The notes: generated by a model from the sequence alone, not told the origin. A DNA stretch of 64,000 bases from JAICMB01 sp963802915 (GCA_963802915.1 CAWDKQ010000022.1:1-64000), one strand, 5' to 3'; shown: positions 51,541 to 60,478, counted from the stretch's first letter. Program-made: numbers and translations.

Positions 51541-51807
51541 ATGACGGGCACCAGATTACTGAATACCAGAATGATGATCCCGAACGACTCGGGACGCCTT
51601 CTTCCGGTGGACACGTTCATCGGGACCGAGAGCACGGCCGACAGCGCCGGCCAGGTGACGCTCAGCTTCGATATTGACGAATTCCGATCGCAGACACCTG
51701 TCGCGATATTGTTGTGTTCGGCTGACGCGCGGGCATTGGGAAAGGCTCTTATCGACTCGGCCGATGTTGCGGAGCGGCTCGCTGAAGAGATGCGCTGTAC
51801 GCGATAA
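51541..51807 (+). CDS. Small cytoplasmic hypothetical protein, 88 residues
   Basis: ATG 51541 has an excellent AAGGAGG seven bases upstream. The sequence is mixed alpha/beta (QVTLSFDIDEFRSQTP, ILLCSADARALGKAL) with no recognised domain. Its last 32 bases, including the stop, recur at 53808-53839 on the far side of the toxin-antitoxin island, as if the island had entered at this 3' end. Divergent from the DUF1345-like gene. Confidence 0.75.
   Translation: MTGTRLLNTRMMIPNDSGRLLPVDTFIGTESTADSAGQVTLSFDIDEFRSQTPVAILLCSADARALGKALIDSADVAERLAEEMRCTR
51776..51807 (+). repeat. Left direct repeat flanking the island (att-like)
   Basis: GGCTCGCTGAAGAGATGCGC plus 12 more bases to the TAA stop. It matches 53808-53839 at 29 of 32 positions. 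Two differences are synonymous and one is Glu to Asp in the gene frame. Confidence 0.75.
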
Positions 51808-52154
51808 ATTTTCAATTCACGTCTGCTGGTATCCGGACGAATTCCGTATTATTGGGCAAAGCGACAGTGGGTACGTTGCTTTCTTTAAACAAAAGCACCA
51901 AAATAGTAAGTTTAGTAAAAGCATAGTATCGGTTCGTACTTTTTCTTTAAGGGATCATGCACTTCGAAGGGCTGTGCACCAACCTTTAGAGGACGTACGC
52001 CTAGGGAGCTACTCTTCCGTCGAGCGCGGCCCGTGGCTGCTTCTGCAGCTATTTTCGTTCGTGTCGTTATGCATTAAAACATTAGCATTCAAGGGTTTGT
52101 GAGGCGGTCGATCGGCCTGGGCGCTGCTTGCAATCCGGCTTTCTGTGCTACGCT
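51808..52154. other. AT-rich leader of the island, no gene seen
   Basis: No plausible coding frame. It includes runs such as AAATAGTAAGTTTAGTAAAAGC, unlike the rest of the window. Likely to hold the promoter and any autoregulatory operator of the cassette, but no clear palindrome was identified by eye. Confidence 0.45.
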
Positions 52155-52550
52155 ATGACTTGGACAGTATACGAATTTCTAGATAACCGGAACCGTTCGG
52201 TCATAGACGTCTGGCTGCGAAAGGAGCGCGTTCAGAAAAAGGCCAGGATACTACTCGATCAGAAAATCGACCTTCTTAGGGAATACGGTCCTGATCTTCC
52301 GCCGGGGTTGTTATCATCGGGTCCAATTGACGGCGGCCATATTTATAAGCTGAAGGTTCGTGGACCGGTGATGCTCCGGCCATTACTGTGCAAGGGTCCA
52401 TTTCGGATGAACGAGGAATACACGTTGCTGCAAGGAGCTATCGAGCGAAATGATATCTTGCCCTCAACTGACGTCGTACAAGCCGAGGTCAACCGTCAAG
52501 TCGTGATCAACGACGCGTCTCGTAGGAGGATGTATGAGCGATGTAGTTGA
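52155..52550 (+). CDS. HigB/Gp49-like (RelE-superfamily) toxin candidate
   Basis: 131 residues from ATG 52155 (MTWTVYEF). Layout matches phage Gp49/HigB-type ribonuclease toxins: an N-terminal strand, two helices (KARILLDQKIDLLREYG) and a strand block (GGHIYKLKVRGPVMLRPLLC). Near the end, NDILPSTDVVQAEVNR corresponds to the usual K-x-P...A motif helix, though the KK of typical family members is not conserved. Toxicity is inferred. Overlaps the antitoxin start by 17 nt. Confidence 0.6.
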   Translation: MTWTVYEFLDNRNRSVIDVWLRKERVQKKARILLDQKIDLLREYGPDLPPGLLSSGPIDGGHIYKLKVRGPVMLRPLLCKGPFRMNEEYTLLQGAIERNDILPSTDVVQAEVNRQVVINDASRRRMYERCS

Positions 52551-53151
52551 CCGACTGAAGAACGACTTCCGAGATCCGGACTACCGACACACTTACTCGG
52601 ACGGATTTTTGAACTCTTTCCTGGCTACCCAGATCAAAGTCCTGCGCGAGGAGCGCAGTTGGACTCAAGCGAAATTAGCTGATGAAGCGAAGATGAACCA
52701 ATCGAGAATTTCGGAATTGGAGGATGTCAATTTCGATTCGTGGACGATTCGAACACTTCGGAAGCTGTGCAGGGCCTTTGATCTTAGGCTTAAGATTTCA
52801 TTTGAAGACTTCGGCACAATGTTGACCGACTTTCGCAACCTCGATCGCCAATCTCTATCAAGACATTCATTCGCTAAAGACCCCGCCTTCAACCCTCCGG
52901 CGAAACCTCCACAGAGGGAGCAGAGTCCATCGTTGCCATTCGCCAGTAATCAACGTGCGATCGGACTACCGTCCTCGCTTGGCTCTCTGGGCACGGGACA
53001 AGCGATCTTAACTGAAGGTGCTGTTGCCGCCCGCGGTGGACAAGCAGCAAGACAAAAAGCTGAGATCTTACATATTGGTCCGGCTACGGGATGGGAGAAT
53101 CCAATACAACGTGATCTGAGCCAACTACAAGTGCCTGGAGTTGGCCAATGA
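52534..53151 (+). CDS. XRE-family antitoxin-like regulator with long disordered tail
   Basis: Helix-turn-helix at about residues 30-85 (ERSWTQAKLADEAKMNQSRI, then TIRTLRKLCRAFDLRLKISF), the pattern of HigA-type antitoxins. Residues about 105-205 are Pro/Gln/Gly-rich with no fold evident, an unusual extension. GGAGG precedes ATG 52534. Its stop overlaps the third gene (ATGA). The tail may bind the third protein, by analogy with the chaperone-addiction tail of TAC antitoxins. Confidence 0.75.
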   Translation: MSDVVDRLKNDFRDPDYRHTYSDGFLNSFLATQIKVLREERSWTQAKLADEAKMNQSRISELEDVNFDSWTIRTLRKLCRAFDLRLKISFEDFGTMLTDFRNLDRQSLSRHSFAKDPAFNPPAKPPQREQSPSLPFASNQRAIGLPSSLGSLGTGQAILTEGAVAARGGQAARQKAEILHIGPATGWENPIQRDLSQLQVPGVGQ

Positions 53152-53792
53152 AGTTGTTGTCCGTCGCGCTCGCGAGGTCTCTATGGTTCGTCGACGTTAG
53201 CGAGTTGAACCCAGGCGGGAAAGATATTTTTGCACACTTGCTCCCAGCTCTGGTTGACGATTACAGGTTCAAGGTTTTCCCTACGGAAGGAGAAGACTTC
53301 AGTCAGGGCATAAAGCTTCAACAGGGTGAATTCGTGAAGGAAGATGGCACAGTGCTGTCGCTTAACGTCACAATCTTTCAAGACGGCATTGCTGCCGATA
53401 CCTATGCTTCAACCGAAGACTCGGACGATTTTCTTGAGGAAGCTTTTCAGGGACTTTCCGATCTCGGATTCGTGTACGATCCCGGCATGATTCGCAGAAA
53501 AGCATACCTTAGCCACGTGAACGTGACATGCGCAAAACCATTGAGTCTGCTGAATCCGAAACTAGATGACTTGGCAATCCAAATATCTTCGGCACTTGGT
53601 GGTAGTCCAGCGTTCGGATTCGCCGCCATTGAATTTTGGCCTGACCAGACCCAAGTTTATAAGCCTTCAACGTTTTCGTTCCAAAAGAGGGTAGGGGATC
53701 ACTTCGAGGATAATCGCTACTGGTCGCAGGCGCCGCTGCCGACAAACGAGCATCTGAAGTTACTAGACGATCTTGAAACGATGTTGAACTGA
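53148..53792 (+). CDS. Unrecognised third component of the cassette
   Basis: 214 residues, translationally coupled to the antitoxin (ATGA). No signal peptide or TM. Predicted mixed strand/helix, ending in a pattern (WSQAPLPTNEHLKLLDDLET) that loosely recalls uncharacterised proteins found beside XRE regulators. It does not resemble SecB. It could be a chaperone-like or antitoxin-assisting partner, or an effector. The function is unknown. Confidence 0.65.
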   Translation: MKLLSVALARSLWFVDVSELNPGGKDIFAHLLPALVDDYRFKVFPTEGEDFSQGIKLQQGEFVKEDGTVLSLNVTIFQDGIAADTYASTEDSDDFLEEAFQGLSDLGFVYDPGMIRRKAYLSHVNVTCAKPLSLLNPKLDDLAIQISSALGGSPAFGFAAIEFWPDQTQVYKPSTFSFQKRVGDHFEDNRYWSQAPLPTNEHLKLLDDLETMLN

Positions 53793-53807
53793 ACGGTCTC
53801 CCACTCT

Positions 53808-53839
53808 GGCTCGCCGACGAGATGCGCTGCACGCGATAA
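53808..53839 (+). repeat. Right direct repeat flanking the island (att-like)
   Basis: Repeats the 3' end of the 51541 gene (29 of 32 identical, frame encodes LADEMRCTR-stop). It ends exactly where the der stop codon begins (53840). Either an attachment-site duplication or the tail of a truncated paralogue. Confidence 0.75.
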
Positions 53840-55144
53840 TTAGCGTCGCCGGGTTTTCAATACGATGGGGGTTGCCGGGAACCCGAACCGCTTTCGTAAC
53901 TGGTTCGAGATATACCGCTCCGTCGAGAAGTGGAGATTGCGGCCTTTGTCGGTGAACACCACGAATGTCGGGGGACGGATCGAGGGCTGCGTCATATAGA
54001 AAATCTTGACGTCCTGATCGAACTTGATCTGTTCCACAAAGCGATTCAGCTCGCCGGTGCTTATGCGAGTTGAGGCTGCATCGAAAGCTTCTTTGATCTG
54101 GCCGAAAAGCCGCTTCACGCCGGACCCGCTCTTTGCCGAGACAAACAGCACCGGAGCGTATTCGAGAAACTTCATCTCGTCGCGGACTTTCTGGGTAAAA
54201 GTTTTTTGGCTCGCTTCCGAGGTAATGTCCCACTTGTTGACGACCAGGATTACGGCGCGGCCTTCCTCGTGCGCATATCCCGCGATGGTCGCATCCGCCC
54301 CCACGACGCCTTCGCTCGCATCCAGAATCACTAGCGCAACGTTGGCCATGCGGATATGCCGCCGCGCCATCACGACGCTCATCTTTTCCGCCATCTGCGT
54401 CGTCTTGCCCTTGCGCCGGATTCCGGCGGTATCGACGAAAACAAATTCGGTCCCATTGTGCGTTACCGTTTCGTCGACCGCATCGCGCGTAGTGCCCGCG
54501 ACCGGCGAAACAATCGAGCGCTCCTCGCCCACCAGCGCATTCAGCAGCGTCGATTTTCCAACATTCGGGCGCCCGATGATCGCAACTTTGATCGCCGCCG
54601 GCTCCTTCTCGGCACCCTCTTCCTCTTCCTGCTCGGGTGGAAAATCGCTGGTGACATGCGTGAGCAGTTCCTCGAGTCCCAAACGGTGTTCCGCCGATAC
54701 TGGGAAAACGTCGGGAAATCCAAGCGCGTAAAACTCGTTTGCTAGCGAGTCTCGCGCCGGCGTGTCCGCTTTGTTGACGGCTACGGAAACGGGCTTCCCA
54801 AGCTGCCGCAGCATCTTCGCCAAGTCCCGATCCGTTCCGGTAATCTCCGTGCGCCCGTCGATCAAGTAAATAATCTGGGATGCCATGTCGAAGGCAAATC
54901 GCGCCTGCTTGAGGATCTCGCTGGGGATCAACTCGGCGTCGTTGGGAATAATTCCGCCCGTGTCGATGACTTCAAATGGTCGTCCGCGATAGTTGGCCTC
55001 TCCATGGATGCGGTCCCGCGTGATTCCAGGTTCGTCGCCCACAATAGAGCGCCGCTGCCCGATAATCGCGTTGAACAGTGTCGATTTGCCTACGTTGGGC
55101 CTGCCCACGATCACTACAACGGGCAGACTCTTGTGGTCGGACAT
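53840..55144 (-). CDS. der: Ribosome biogenesis GTPase Der (EngA)
   Basis: Tandem GTPase needed for 50S assembly. Two G domains, each with GRPNVGKST; NKxD motifs NKAD and NKWD. C-terminal KH-like domain (about 355-434) binds rRNA. The linker between the G domains is acidic (EQEEEEGAEKE). 434 residues, intact. The repeat-flanked island ends directly at its stop. Confidence 0.97.
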   Translation of the reverse strand: MSDHKSLPVVVIVGRPNVGKSTLFNAIIGQRRSIVGDEPGITRDRIHGEANYRGRPFEVIDTGGIIPNDAELIPSEILKQARFAFDMASQIIYLIDGRTEITGTDRDLAKMLRQLGKPVSVAVNKADTPARDSLANEFYALGFPDVFPVSAEHRLGLEELLTHVTSDFPPEQEEEEGAEKEPAAIKVAIIGRPNVGKSTLLNALVGEERSIVSPVAGTTRDAVDETVTHNGTEFVFVDTAGIRRKGKTTQMAEKMSVVMARRHIRMANVALVILDASEGVVGADATIAGYAHEEGRAVILVVNKWDITSEASQKTFTQKVRDEMKFLEYAPVLFVSAKSGSGVKRLFGQIKEAFDAASTRISTGELNRFVEQIKFDQDVKIFYMTQPSIRPPTFVVFTDKGRNLHFSTERYISNQLRKRFGFPATPIVLKTRRR

Positions 55145-55226
55145 GTAAACTCATGGTAGCAACCACTGCTAAAATATTAGTTGCGCCGCGGCCTCCACGG
55201 AGCGGCCGGCCCACCTTAGGATATCC

Positions 55227-57065
55227 ATGCTGCTAGAAACAGACACAACGCCCGCACTGCCCGTACGCTCACACGCGAATGAAAACACTCGCAATATAGC
55301 TATCATCGCCCACGTCGATCATGGCAAAACTACGCTGGTAGACGCCATGCTCAAGCAGAGCGGCATCTTCCGCGCCAACGAACAGGTTGCAGATCGCGTG
55401 ATGGATTCGAACGACCTCGAACGCGAGCGCGGCATCACGATTCTTGCCAAGACCACCGGCGTCCGTTACCACGGCACGAAGATCAATATCGTCGACACGC
55501 CCGGCCACAGCGATTTTGGCGGCGAAGTGGAACGCGCACTCAAGATTGTCGATGGCGTCATGCTGCTGGTGGACGCGAGCGAAGGACCGCTGCCCCAAAC
55601 TCGCTATGTTCTATCGAAGGCGCTCGAAGCCAAGCTGCCGCCGATTCTCGTCATCAACAAAATTGATCGTCCCGACGCCCGCATCCAGGAAGTGCTCAAC
55701 GAAGTTTACGATCTCTTCATCGATCTCGACGCGCATGAGGATCAACTCGACTTTCCTGTGATCTACACCAATGCCAGAGCTGGCATCGCGAAGATCAATA
55801 TGGAAGATGAAGCCACCGATCTGCGTCCGCTGTTTGAAACCATCCTGAAACATATCCCAGCGCCGGCGGGCGATCCGGAAAGCGAGCTTCAGCTCCTGGT
55901 CGCGAACCTCGATTACAGCGATTACCTCGGGCGTCTTGCTATCGGACGCGTGTTTTCCGGCGAATTGCGCTACGGCGATGAAGTGACCATCGCCAAACTC
56001 GACGGTTCGTTCCACAACACCAAGATCACCAAGCTGTACTCGTTTGAAGGTTTGAAACGCGTCGACGAAACGCTGGGGAAGGTTGGCGATATTCTCGCCA
56101 TCGCAGGCGTCGAGGGAATTACGATCGGCGAGACCATCACCAGTGCAGAGAATCCCAAGCCGCTGCCGCACATCCAGATCGACGAGCCGACCATCGCGAT
56201 GACGTTCACCATCAATACATCGCCGTTCTCGGGACGCGAGGGTCAATACGTTACGTCCCGCAATCTTCGCGACCGTCTGGATAAAGAACTGCTCACCAAC
56301 GTTTCGATCCGCGTGGAAGAGGCGGGTGGGCCCGATGTTTTCAAAGTCATGGGACGCGGGGAGTTGCAACTCGCGATCCTGATCGAAATGATGCGCCGCG
56401 AGGGCTTTGAATTGATGGTTGGAAAGCCTGAGATTCTCACGAAGACCATCGACGGCAAAGTGCATGAGCCGCTGGAGCTGCTCGTTATCGACTGCCCCGA
56501 GAACTTCGTGGGCGTGGTGATCGAGAAGCTCGGCACGCGCAAGGGCCAGATGATCAAGATGGTCAATCACGGGTCCGGACGCGTGCGCATCGAGTTTCAC
56601 GTGCCATCACGCGGTCTTATCGGGCTGCGCAGCGAAATGCTGACCGATACTCGAGGTACCGCGATCATGAACTCGTTGTTCCACAGTCATATCGAGTGGC
56701 AGGGCGACATCCCGACGCGCCCAACCGGATCGCTGGTGGCGGATCGCGCGGGAAAAACCACTGGATACGCGATCTTCAATCTTCAGGAGCGCGGCGAGAT
56801 TTTTGTCACGCCGGCGACCGAGGTTTATGAGGGGATGATTGTGGGAGAAAACTCCCGCGATGCGGATCTGAACGTGAATATCGTGAAAGAGAAGAAGCTG
56901 ACGAATATGCGGGCGTCGTCAGCCGACGATGCGATCCGGCTGGTGCCACCGCGTCTTCTCAACCTCGAGCAGGCGATCGAGTTTATCCGAGAAGACGAGT
57001 TTGTAGAAGTGACGCCACAGTCGATCCGGTTGCGGAAGAAGGTTCTGAAGGCGAATCAGCGGTAG
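55227..57065 (+). CDS. typA: Translational GTPase TypA/BipA
   Basis: Ribosome-associated GTPase. G1 AHVDHGKTT, switch II VDTPGHSDFGGEVER, NKID motif, then domains II, III/V and the TypA-specific C-terminal domain. 612 residues, full length. AGGA about 6 nt before the ATG. Divergent from der with 82 bp between, so separate promoters share the gap. Confidence 0.97.
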   Translation: MLLETDTTPALPVRSHANENTRNIAIIAHVDHGKTTLVDAMLKQSGIFRANEQVADRVMDSNDLERERGITILAKTTGVRYHGTKINIVDTPGHSDFGGEVERALKIVDGVMLLVDASEGPLPQTRYVLSKALEAKLPPILVINKIDRPDARIQEVLNEVYDLFIDLDAHEDQLDFPVIYTNARAGIAKINMEDEATDLRPLFETILKHIPAPAGDPESELQLLVANLDYSDYLGRLAIGRVFSGELRYGDEVTIAKLDGSFHNTKITKLYSFEGLKRVDETLGKVGDILAIAGVEGITIGETITSAENPKPLPHIQIDEPTIAMTFTINTSPFSGREGQYVTSRNLRDRLDKELLTNVSIRVEEAGGPDVFKVMGRGELQLAILIEMMRREGFELMVGKPEILTKTIDGKVHEPLELLVIDCPENFVGVVIEKLGTRKGQMIKMVNHGSGRVRIEFHVPSRGLIGLRSEMLTDTRGTAIMNSLFHSHIEWQGDIPTRPTGSLVADRAGKTTGYAIFNLQERGEIFVTPATEVYEGMIVGENSRDADLNVNIVKEKKLTNMRASSADDAIRLVPPRLLNLEQAIEFIREDEFVEVTPQSIRLRKKVLKANQR

Positions 57066-57074
57066 CGGGAACGG

Positions 57075-57965
57075 CTAAGCCGCTTCCCGCTCACTCATGA
57101 CGCTCTTCACTTGCGCGACCCGAATCTTCTTGGCGATGCCGAAGAATTTCAGGATGCTGATCTGGATCCACGAAATATCGAACTCCCAGGCCGCAAGTCC
57201 GTGCCGGGCCGATGTCGGATGAGCGTGGTGATTATTGTGCCAGCCTTCGCCGAACGTGATCAGCGCCACCATCCAGTTATTGCGAGAATCGTCGCGTGTG
57301 GCAAACCGGCGGCTGCCCCACATGTGGGTCGCCGAGTTCACTGCCCAGGTTGCGTGGAAGCCGAAAACTACGCGGACAAAAGTACCCCATAGAACCAACT
57401 GAATCCCGCCGATCGCGTAAAGGATCGCCGTCAACAGCACCAGCGGCGTCCAGTGCCACGTGTTCAGGAAGCGGTAGAAGCTATGCTTCGCCAGATCCGG
57501 TGCGTACTTCGACATCAACGCAGTGTTGTTATGCTTGCTCTCGCCGACCAGCAGCCAGCCGATATGCGACCACCATGCGCCATCGCGCGGGGAATGCGGA
57601 TCGCCAGGCTGATCGGATTTCTGATGGTGGATGCGGTGAGTCGCGACCCAGAAAATCGGACCGCCTTCGAGCGTCAGAGTGCCGCAGATCGCGAAGAAGT
57701 ACTCCATCCAGAGAGGTATCTGGTACGAACGGTGTGTATGGAGACGGTGATATCCCATGCTGATGCCGAGACCGGTGGTCATCCAGTAAAGGAAAATGGC
57801 CACTGCCAGGGCCTTCCAGCTAAACATAAACAATGCCGCAATGGCTCCTAAATGGAAGACTACAAGGGCGATGCTGATCGGCCAGTTGATTCTTTTGCGG
57901 TCAGCTATGGGGAATACGTCTGTGCTCAAAGGGGGCTCTCCGATGGGTTTGAAGGTCAACCCCAA
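57075..57965 (-). CDS. Acyl-CoA (stearoyl-type) fatty acid desaturase
   Basis: Membrane di-iron desaturase. Histidine boxes HRLHTH, HRIHHQ and HNNHH are present, with four TM segments placed as in delta-9 desaturases. 296 residues. Introduces a double bond into membrane acyl chains, a cold or fluidity response. Convergent with typA, 9 bp between stops. No electron-donor gene is adjacent. Confidence 0.92.
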   Translation of the reverse strand: MGLTFKPIGEPPLSTDVFPIADRKRINWPISIALVVFHLGAIAALFMFSWKALAVAIFLYWMTTGLGISMGYHRLHTHRSYQIPLWMEYFFAICGTLTLEGGPIFWVATHRIHHQKSDQPGDPHSPRDGAWWSHIGWLLVGESKHNNTALMSKYAPDLAKHSFYRFLNTWHWTPLVLLTAILYAIGGIQLVLWGTFVRVVFGFHATWAVNSATHMWGSRRFATRDDSRNNWMVALITFGEGWHNNHHAHPTSARHGLAAWEFDISWIQISILKFFGIAKKIRVAQVKSVMSEREAA

Positions 57966-58013
57966 AGTAACAGGGATTCGGCCTGTCGTTTGTAATAGTT
58001 GGGTAATTTCGGA

Positions 58014-59390
58014 TTACGCCGCTACGGTTTCCTTCAGCAATCCCCAAACGGCCGCGACGTCGTCCCAATTCGTACCGATATTGCCGATTGCAAGCCGGAT
58101 CACAAAGCGTCCGTTGAGCACCGTATGCGAAAGGAAAACCCTTCCTGTCGCGTTCACGGCGTCCATCAAACGGCGATTCTCGTCGTCGGATCCGCGATAT
58201 CGGAAGCACACCACCGATAGAGGGTGCGGGGCGCAAATCTCGAAATCGGGGTCGGATTCGATAATTTTAGCCAGGTCTTGCGCCCACTGGATCTGGTCGC
58301 GCAGCATGCGGATCAGCCCCTCCCGGCCGTAATACCGCATCACGAACCAGAGTTTCAGTGCGCGGAACCGGCGGCCGAGTGGAACGCCATAATCCATAAG
58401 ATTCATGGCCTTCGGATCGGACGCGGTCTTCAGATATTCGGGGACCAGGGAGAACGCGCGCTGAAGAATATCGGGCCGAGTCGTATAAAACGCGCTGCAG
58501 TCAATCGGCGTGAACAGCCATTTGTGAGGGTTCGTGACCAGGGATTGCGCCCGCGACGCCCCGTCGAGCAGCCAGCGGAACTCGGGGATCATTGCCGCCG
58601 GACCGGCATAGGCTGCATCCACATGGAGCCACATCCCGAACTCTTCGGCGATGTCGGCGATCTGTGGGATAGGATCGACGCTCGTAGTGGACGTAGTGCC
58701 TGACGTAGCCGTCACGCAGAATGGCCGCTTGCCCGCGGCTTGATCCGCCAGGACCGCGTCTCTCAATGCGCTAACGTCCATCCGAAACTCGGAGTCCGCC
58801 CTGATTTTGCGAACGTTCTCCTGCCCGACCCCGATTGCGATGGCGCCCTTTTCGACGGAAGAATGCGATTGCTCCGATGTATACATCACCAGGCCGTTGC
58901 TGGCCCCATGGACTCGCGCACCAGGATCGGCCAGTTCTCTTGCGGCTGCGATGGCGTGCATAGTCGACGTGGATGCCGTGTCGTAGATGAAACCAGTGAA
59001 GGTCCGCGGAAGCCCCATCCAATCGCGGAGCCATCCTAGCGTGACCTGCTCCAACTCCACGACGGCCGGACTGCTCTTCCACACCATGCCATTCATGTTG
59101 AGCGCAGCTATCAGCATCTCGCCCAGGATGCCCGGAGGCGAACCCGACACTGAGAAGTACGCCATGAACCGCGGATGATTCCAATGCGTAATGGCCGGAA
59201 CGATCTGCGTTCGAAAATCTTCGAGCAGCCGATCCATTGGCTCGCCTTGCTCCGGTCCCGCGGCAGGTAGCTGCGCGGTTAGATCTCCCGGCTTAACCTT
59301 CGGCAGCACCGGATAATCGCGGACGTTGCCGAGATACTCGGCTATCCAATCGACAACTTCATGGCCATACTGTCTAAATTCTTCAGCGTC
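58014..59390 (-). CDS. PLP-dependent decarboxylase (aromatic L-amino acid decarboxylase family)
   Basis: Group II decarboxylase fold with NPHKWLF (PLP lysine), HVDAAYAGPA (PLP Asp) and SGTTSTTSVDPI. GTG 59390 is preferred because GGGAGA lies about 5 nt upstream and the overlap with the preceding DapA-like gene falls to 8 nt. ATG 59432 would give 472 residues and a 50-nt overlap. The substrate (Trp, Tyr, DOPA or related) is not clear. Co-transcribed with the DapA-family gene. Confidence 0.9.
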   Translation of the reverse strand, partial: DAEEFRQYGHEVVDWIAEYLGNVRDYPVLPKVKPGDLTAQLPAAGPEQGEPMDRLLEDFRTQIVPAITHWNHPRFMAYFSVSGSPPGILGEMLIAALNMNGMVWKSSPAVVELEQVTLGWLRDWMGLPRTFTGFIYDTASTSTMHAIAAARELADPGARVHGASNGLVMYTSEQSHSSVEKGAIAIGVGQENVRKIRADSEFRMDVSALRDAVLADQAAGKRPFCVTATSGTTSTTSVDPIPQIADIAEEFGMWLHVDAAYAGPAAMIPEFRWLLDGASRAQSLVTNPHKWLFTPIDCSAFYTTRPDILQRAFSLVPEYLKTASDPKAMNLMDYGVPLGRRFRALKLWFVMRYYGREGLIRMLRDQIQWAQDLAKIIESDPDFEICAPHPLSVVCFRYRGSDDENRRLMDAVNATGRVFLSHTVLNGRFVIRLAIGNIGTNWDDVAAVWGLLKETVAA

Positions 59391-60315
59391 CACTGGGTCT
59401 CCCGTCTTTGCATTCGTTCTGGACTGTGGCAAGCCAGGGCTTGAACCAGGCCAGAAACTCGTCGCGCTGTTCTGCTTGCTGGTTTCCGAAATCGATGGCC
59501 GTCGCGCCCGATTTGATTTTGCGGAGGGTTAATGCCTCTTTGATCCCCACTGGCGCGGGGAATCTCTGAGCTTGCGCTACGAATTCATGCAGCCGGGCAT
59601 TGAGAGCCTCTAATCGGGCTCTATCGTCGGAACTCACCGCGGCCTCGATCGCCAGCACCAACTCCGGAATGGCGCAGGCCGCGCTTGAAACCACGCCGTC
59701 GGCCGCGGCCAGGCGAGCTCGCGCGAACAGCATGTCGTCTCCAATCAAAATCGTACACTTTGTGGCGCTGTTTCCGTCCTGAAGCCCCACAAAATAATCC
59801 CACGATCCGCTCGAGTCCGCGATACCGGCGAAAGAACCGGTATCGAGCAGGCGCTGCGCAGTCGCCAGGTCAATTTCATTGGTGAATGCGGGAAGGTTAT
59901 GGATGTAGACCGGCAGTTCTCCCCGCATCTGGTCCGCGAACGACATGTAGAAGGTGTAGATTGCCTCCTGACTGTATCGAAAAAAATAAGGAGGCATGAG
60001 AAGGACGCCGCGCACGCCGGAGGAGGCCGCTTCCTGCGCCAGTTCCACCGCGCCGTCCAGGGTGGAATGCGACACGTTAACGAGCAGCGGCACACGGCTA
60101 CGCTTGACCGCGAAATCGGTCATGTGACGGCGATCGTCGATCGCAAAATGGACGAATTCGCCTGTCGATCCGAGCAGCGCGATAGCGTTTGCGCCGCTAC
60201 GGCCGAGAAAGTCCACGAGCTCCAGAGTGGCTGCGAGATCGATCGAAGTCTCGTGTTGCCGGCGCGGAGTGATGGCCGCGATGATGACGCCGCGAAATGG
60301 ATCGTTTTCCGGCAA
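59383..60315 (-). CDS. DapA-family (DHDPS/NAL) protein lacking the Schiff-base lysine
   Basis: Class I aldolase-type barrel: LLGSTGEF and the YIHNLP tyrosine (Y137). At the catalytic position the family sequence is GIKDSSG; here it is GIADSSG, so the lysine is alanine (A166, codon GCG on the minus strand). Ordinary aldolase chemistry should be impossible. Start uncertain: TTG 60315 is the best in-frame candidate and has no clear ribosome site. The frame stays open to 60531 without homology. Confidence 0.82.
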   Translation of the reverse strand: MPENDPFRGVIIAAITPRRQHETSIDLAATLELVDFLGRSGANAIALLGSTGEFVHFAIDDRRHMTDFAVKRSRVPLLVNVSHSTLDGAVELAQEAASSGVRGVLLMPPYFFRYSQEAIYTFYMSFADQMRGELPVYIHNLPAFTNEIDLATAQRLLDTGSFAGIADSSGSWDYFVGLQDGNSATKCTILIGDDMLFARARLAAADGVVSSAACAIPELVLAIEAAVSSDDRARLEALNARLHEFVAQAQRFPAPVGIKEALTLRKIKSGATAIDFGNQQAEQRDEFLAWFKPWLATVQNECKDGRPSGR

Positions 60316-60478
60316 ATTGAATGATATCGCGACACTCTCGTCTGCTAGTATTGCTCTAGCGCAAAGGGCGCATCCGGTCCGCGGAAAGGGCAGAAGCCCA
60401 CCTGTTCGACTCGATTTTTGCGAACCTTCTTTCGGCCCGGCCGGCGGACAACGGGCGATTTGACGAAAGGAGGTCGCT

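Larger units (their letters stand above)
51808..53807 (+). mobile_element. Small genomic island carrying a three-gene toxin-antitoxin-like cassette
   Basis: A 2.0-kb AT-richer segment lies between direct repeats of the 3' end of the 51541 gene. It abuts the der stop. It contains three overlapping genes on one strand and no integrase or transposase, so mobilisation in trans or past decay is inferred. Codon use in the cassette is visibly less GC-biased than in der or typA. Confidence 0.6.

Noticed and set aside
51674..52102. Frame extending from the 88-residue gene into the island
   Set aside because: It is out of frame with the well-started 51541 gene and ends in sequence of random composition.
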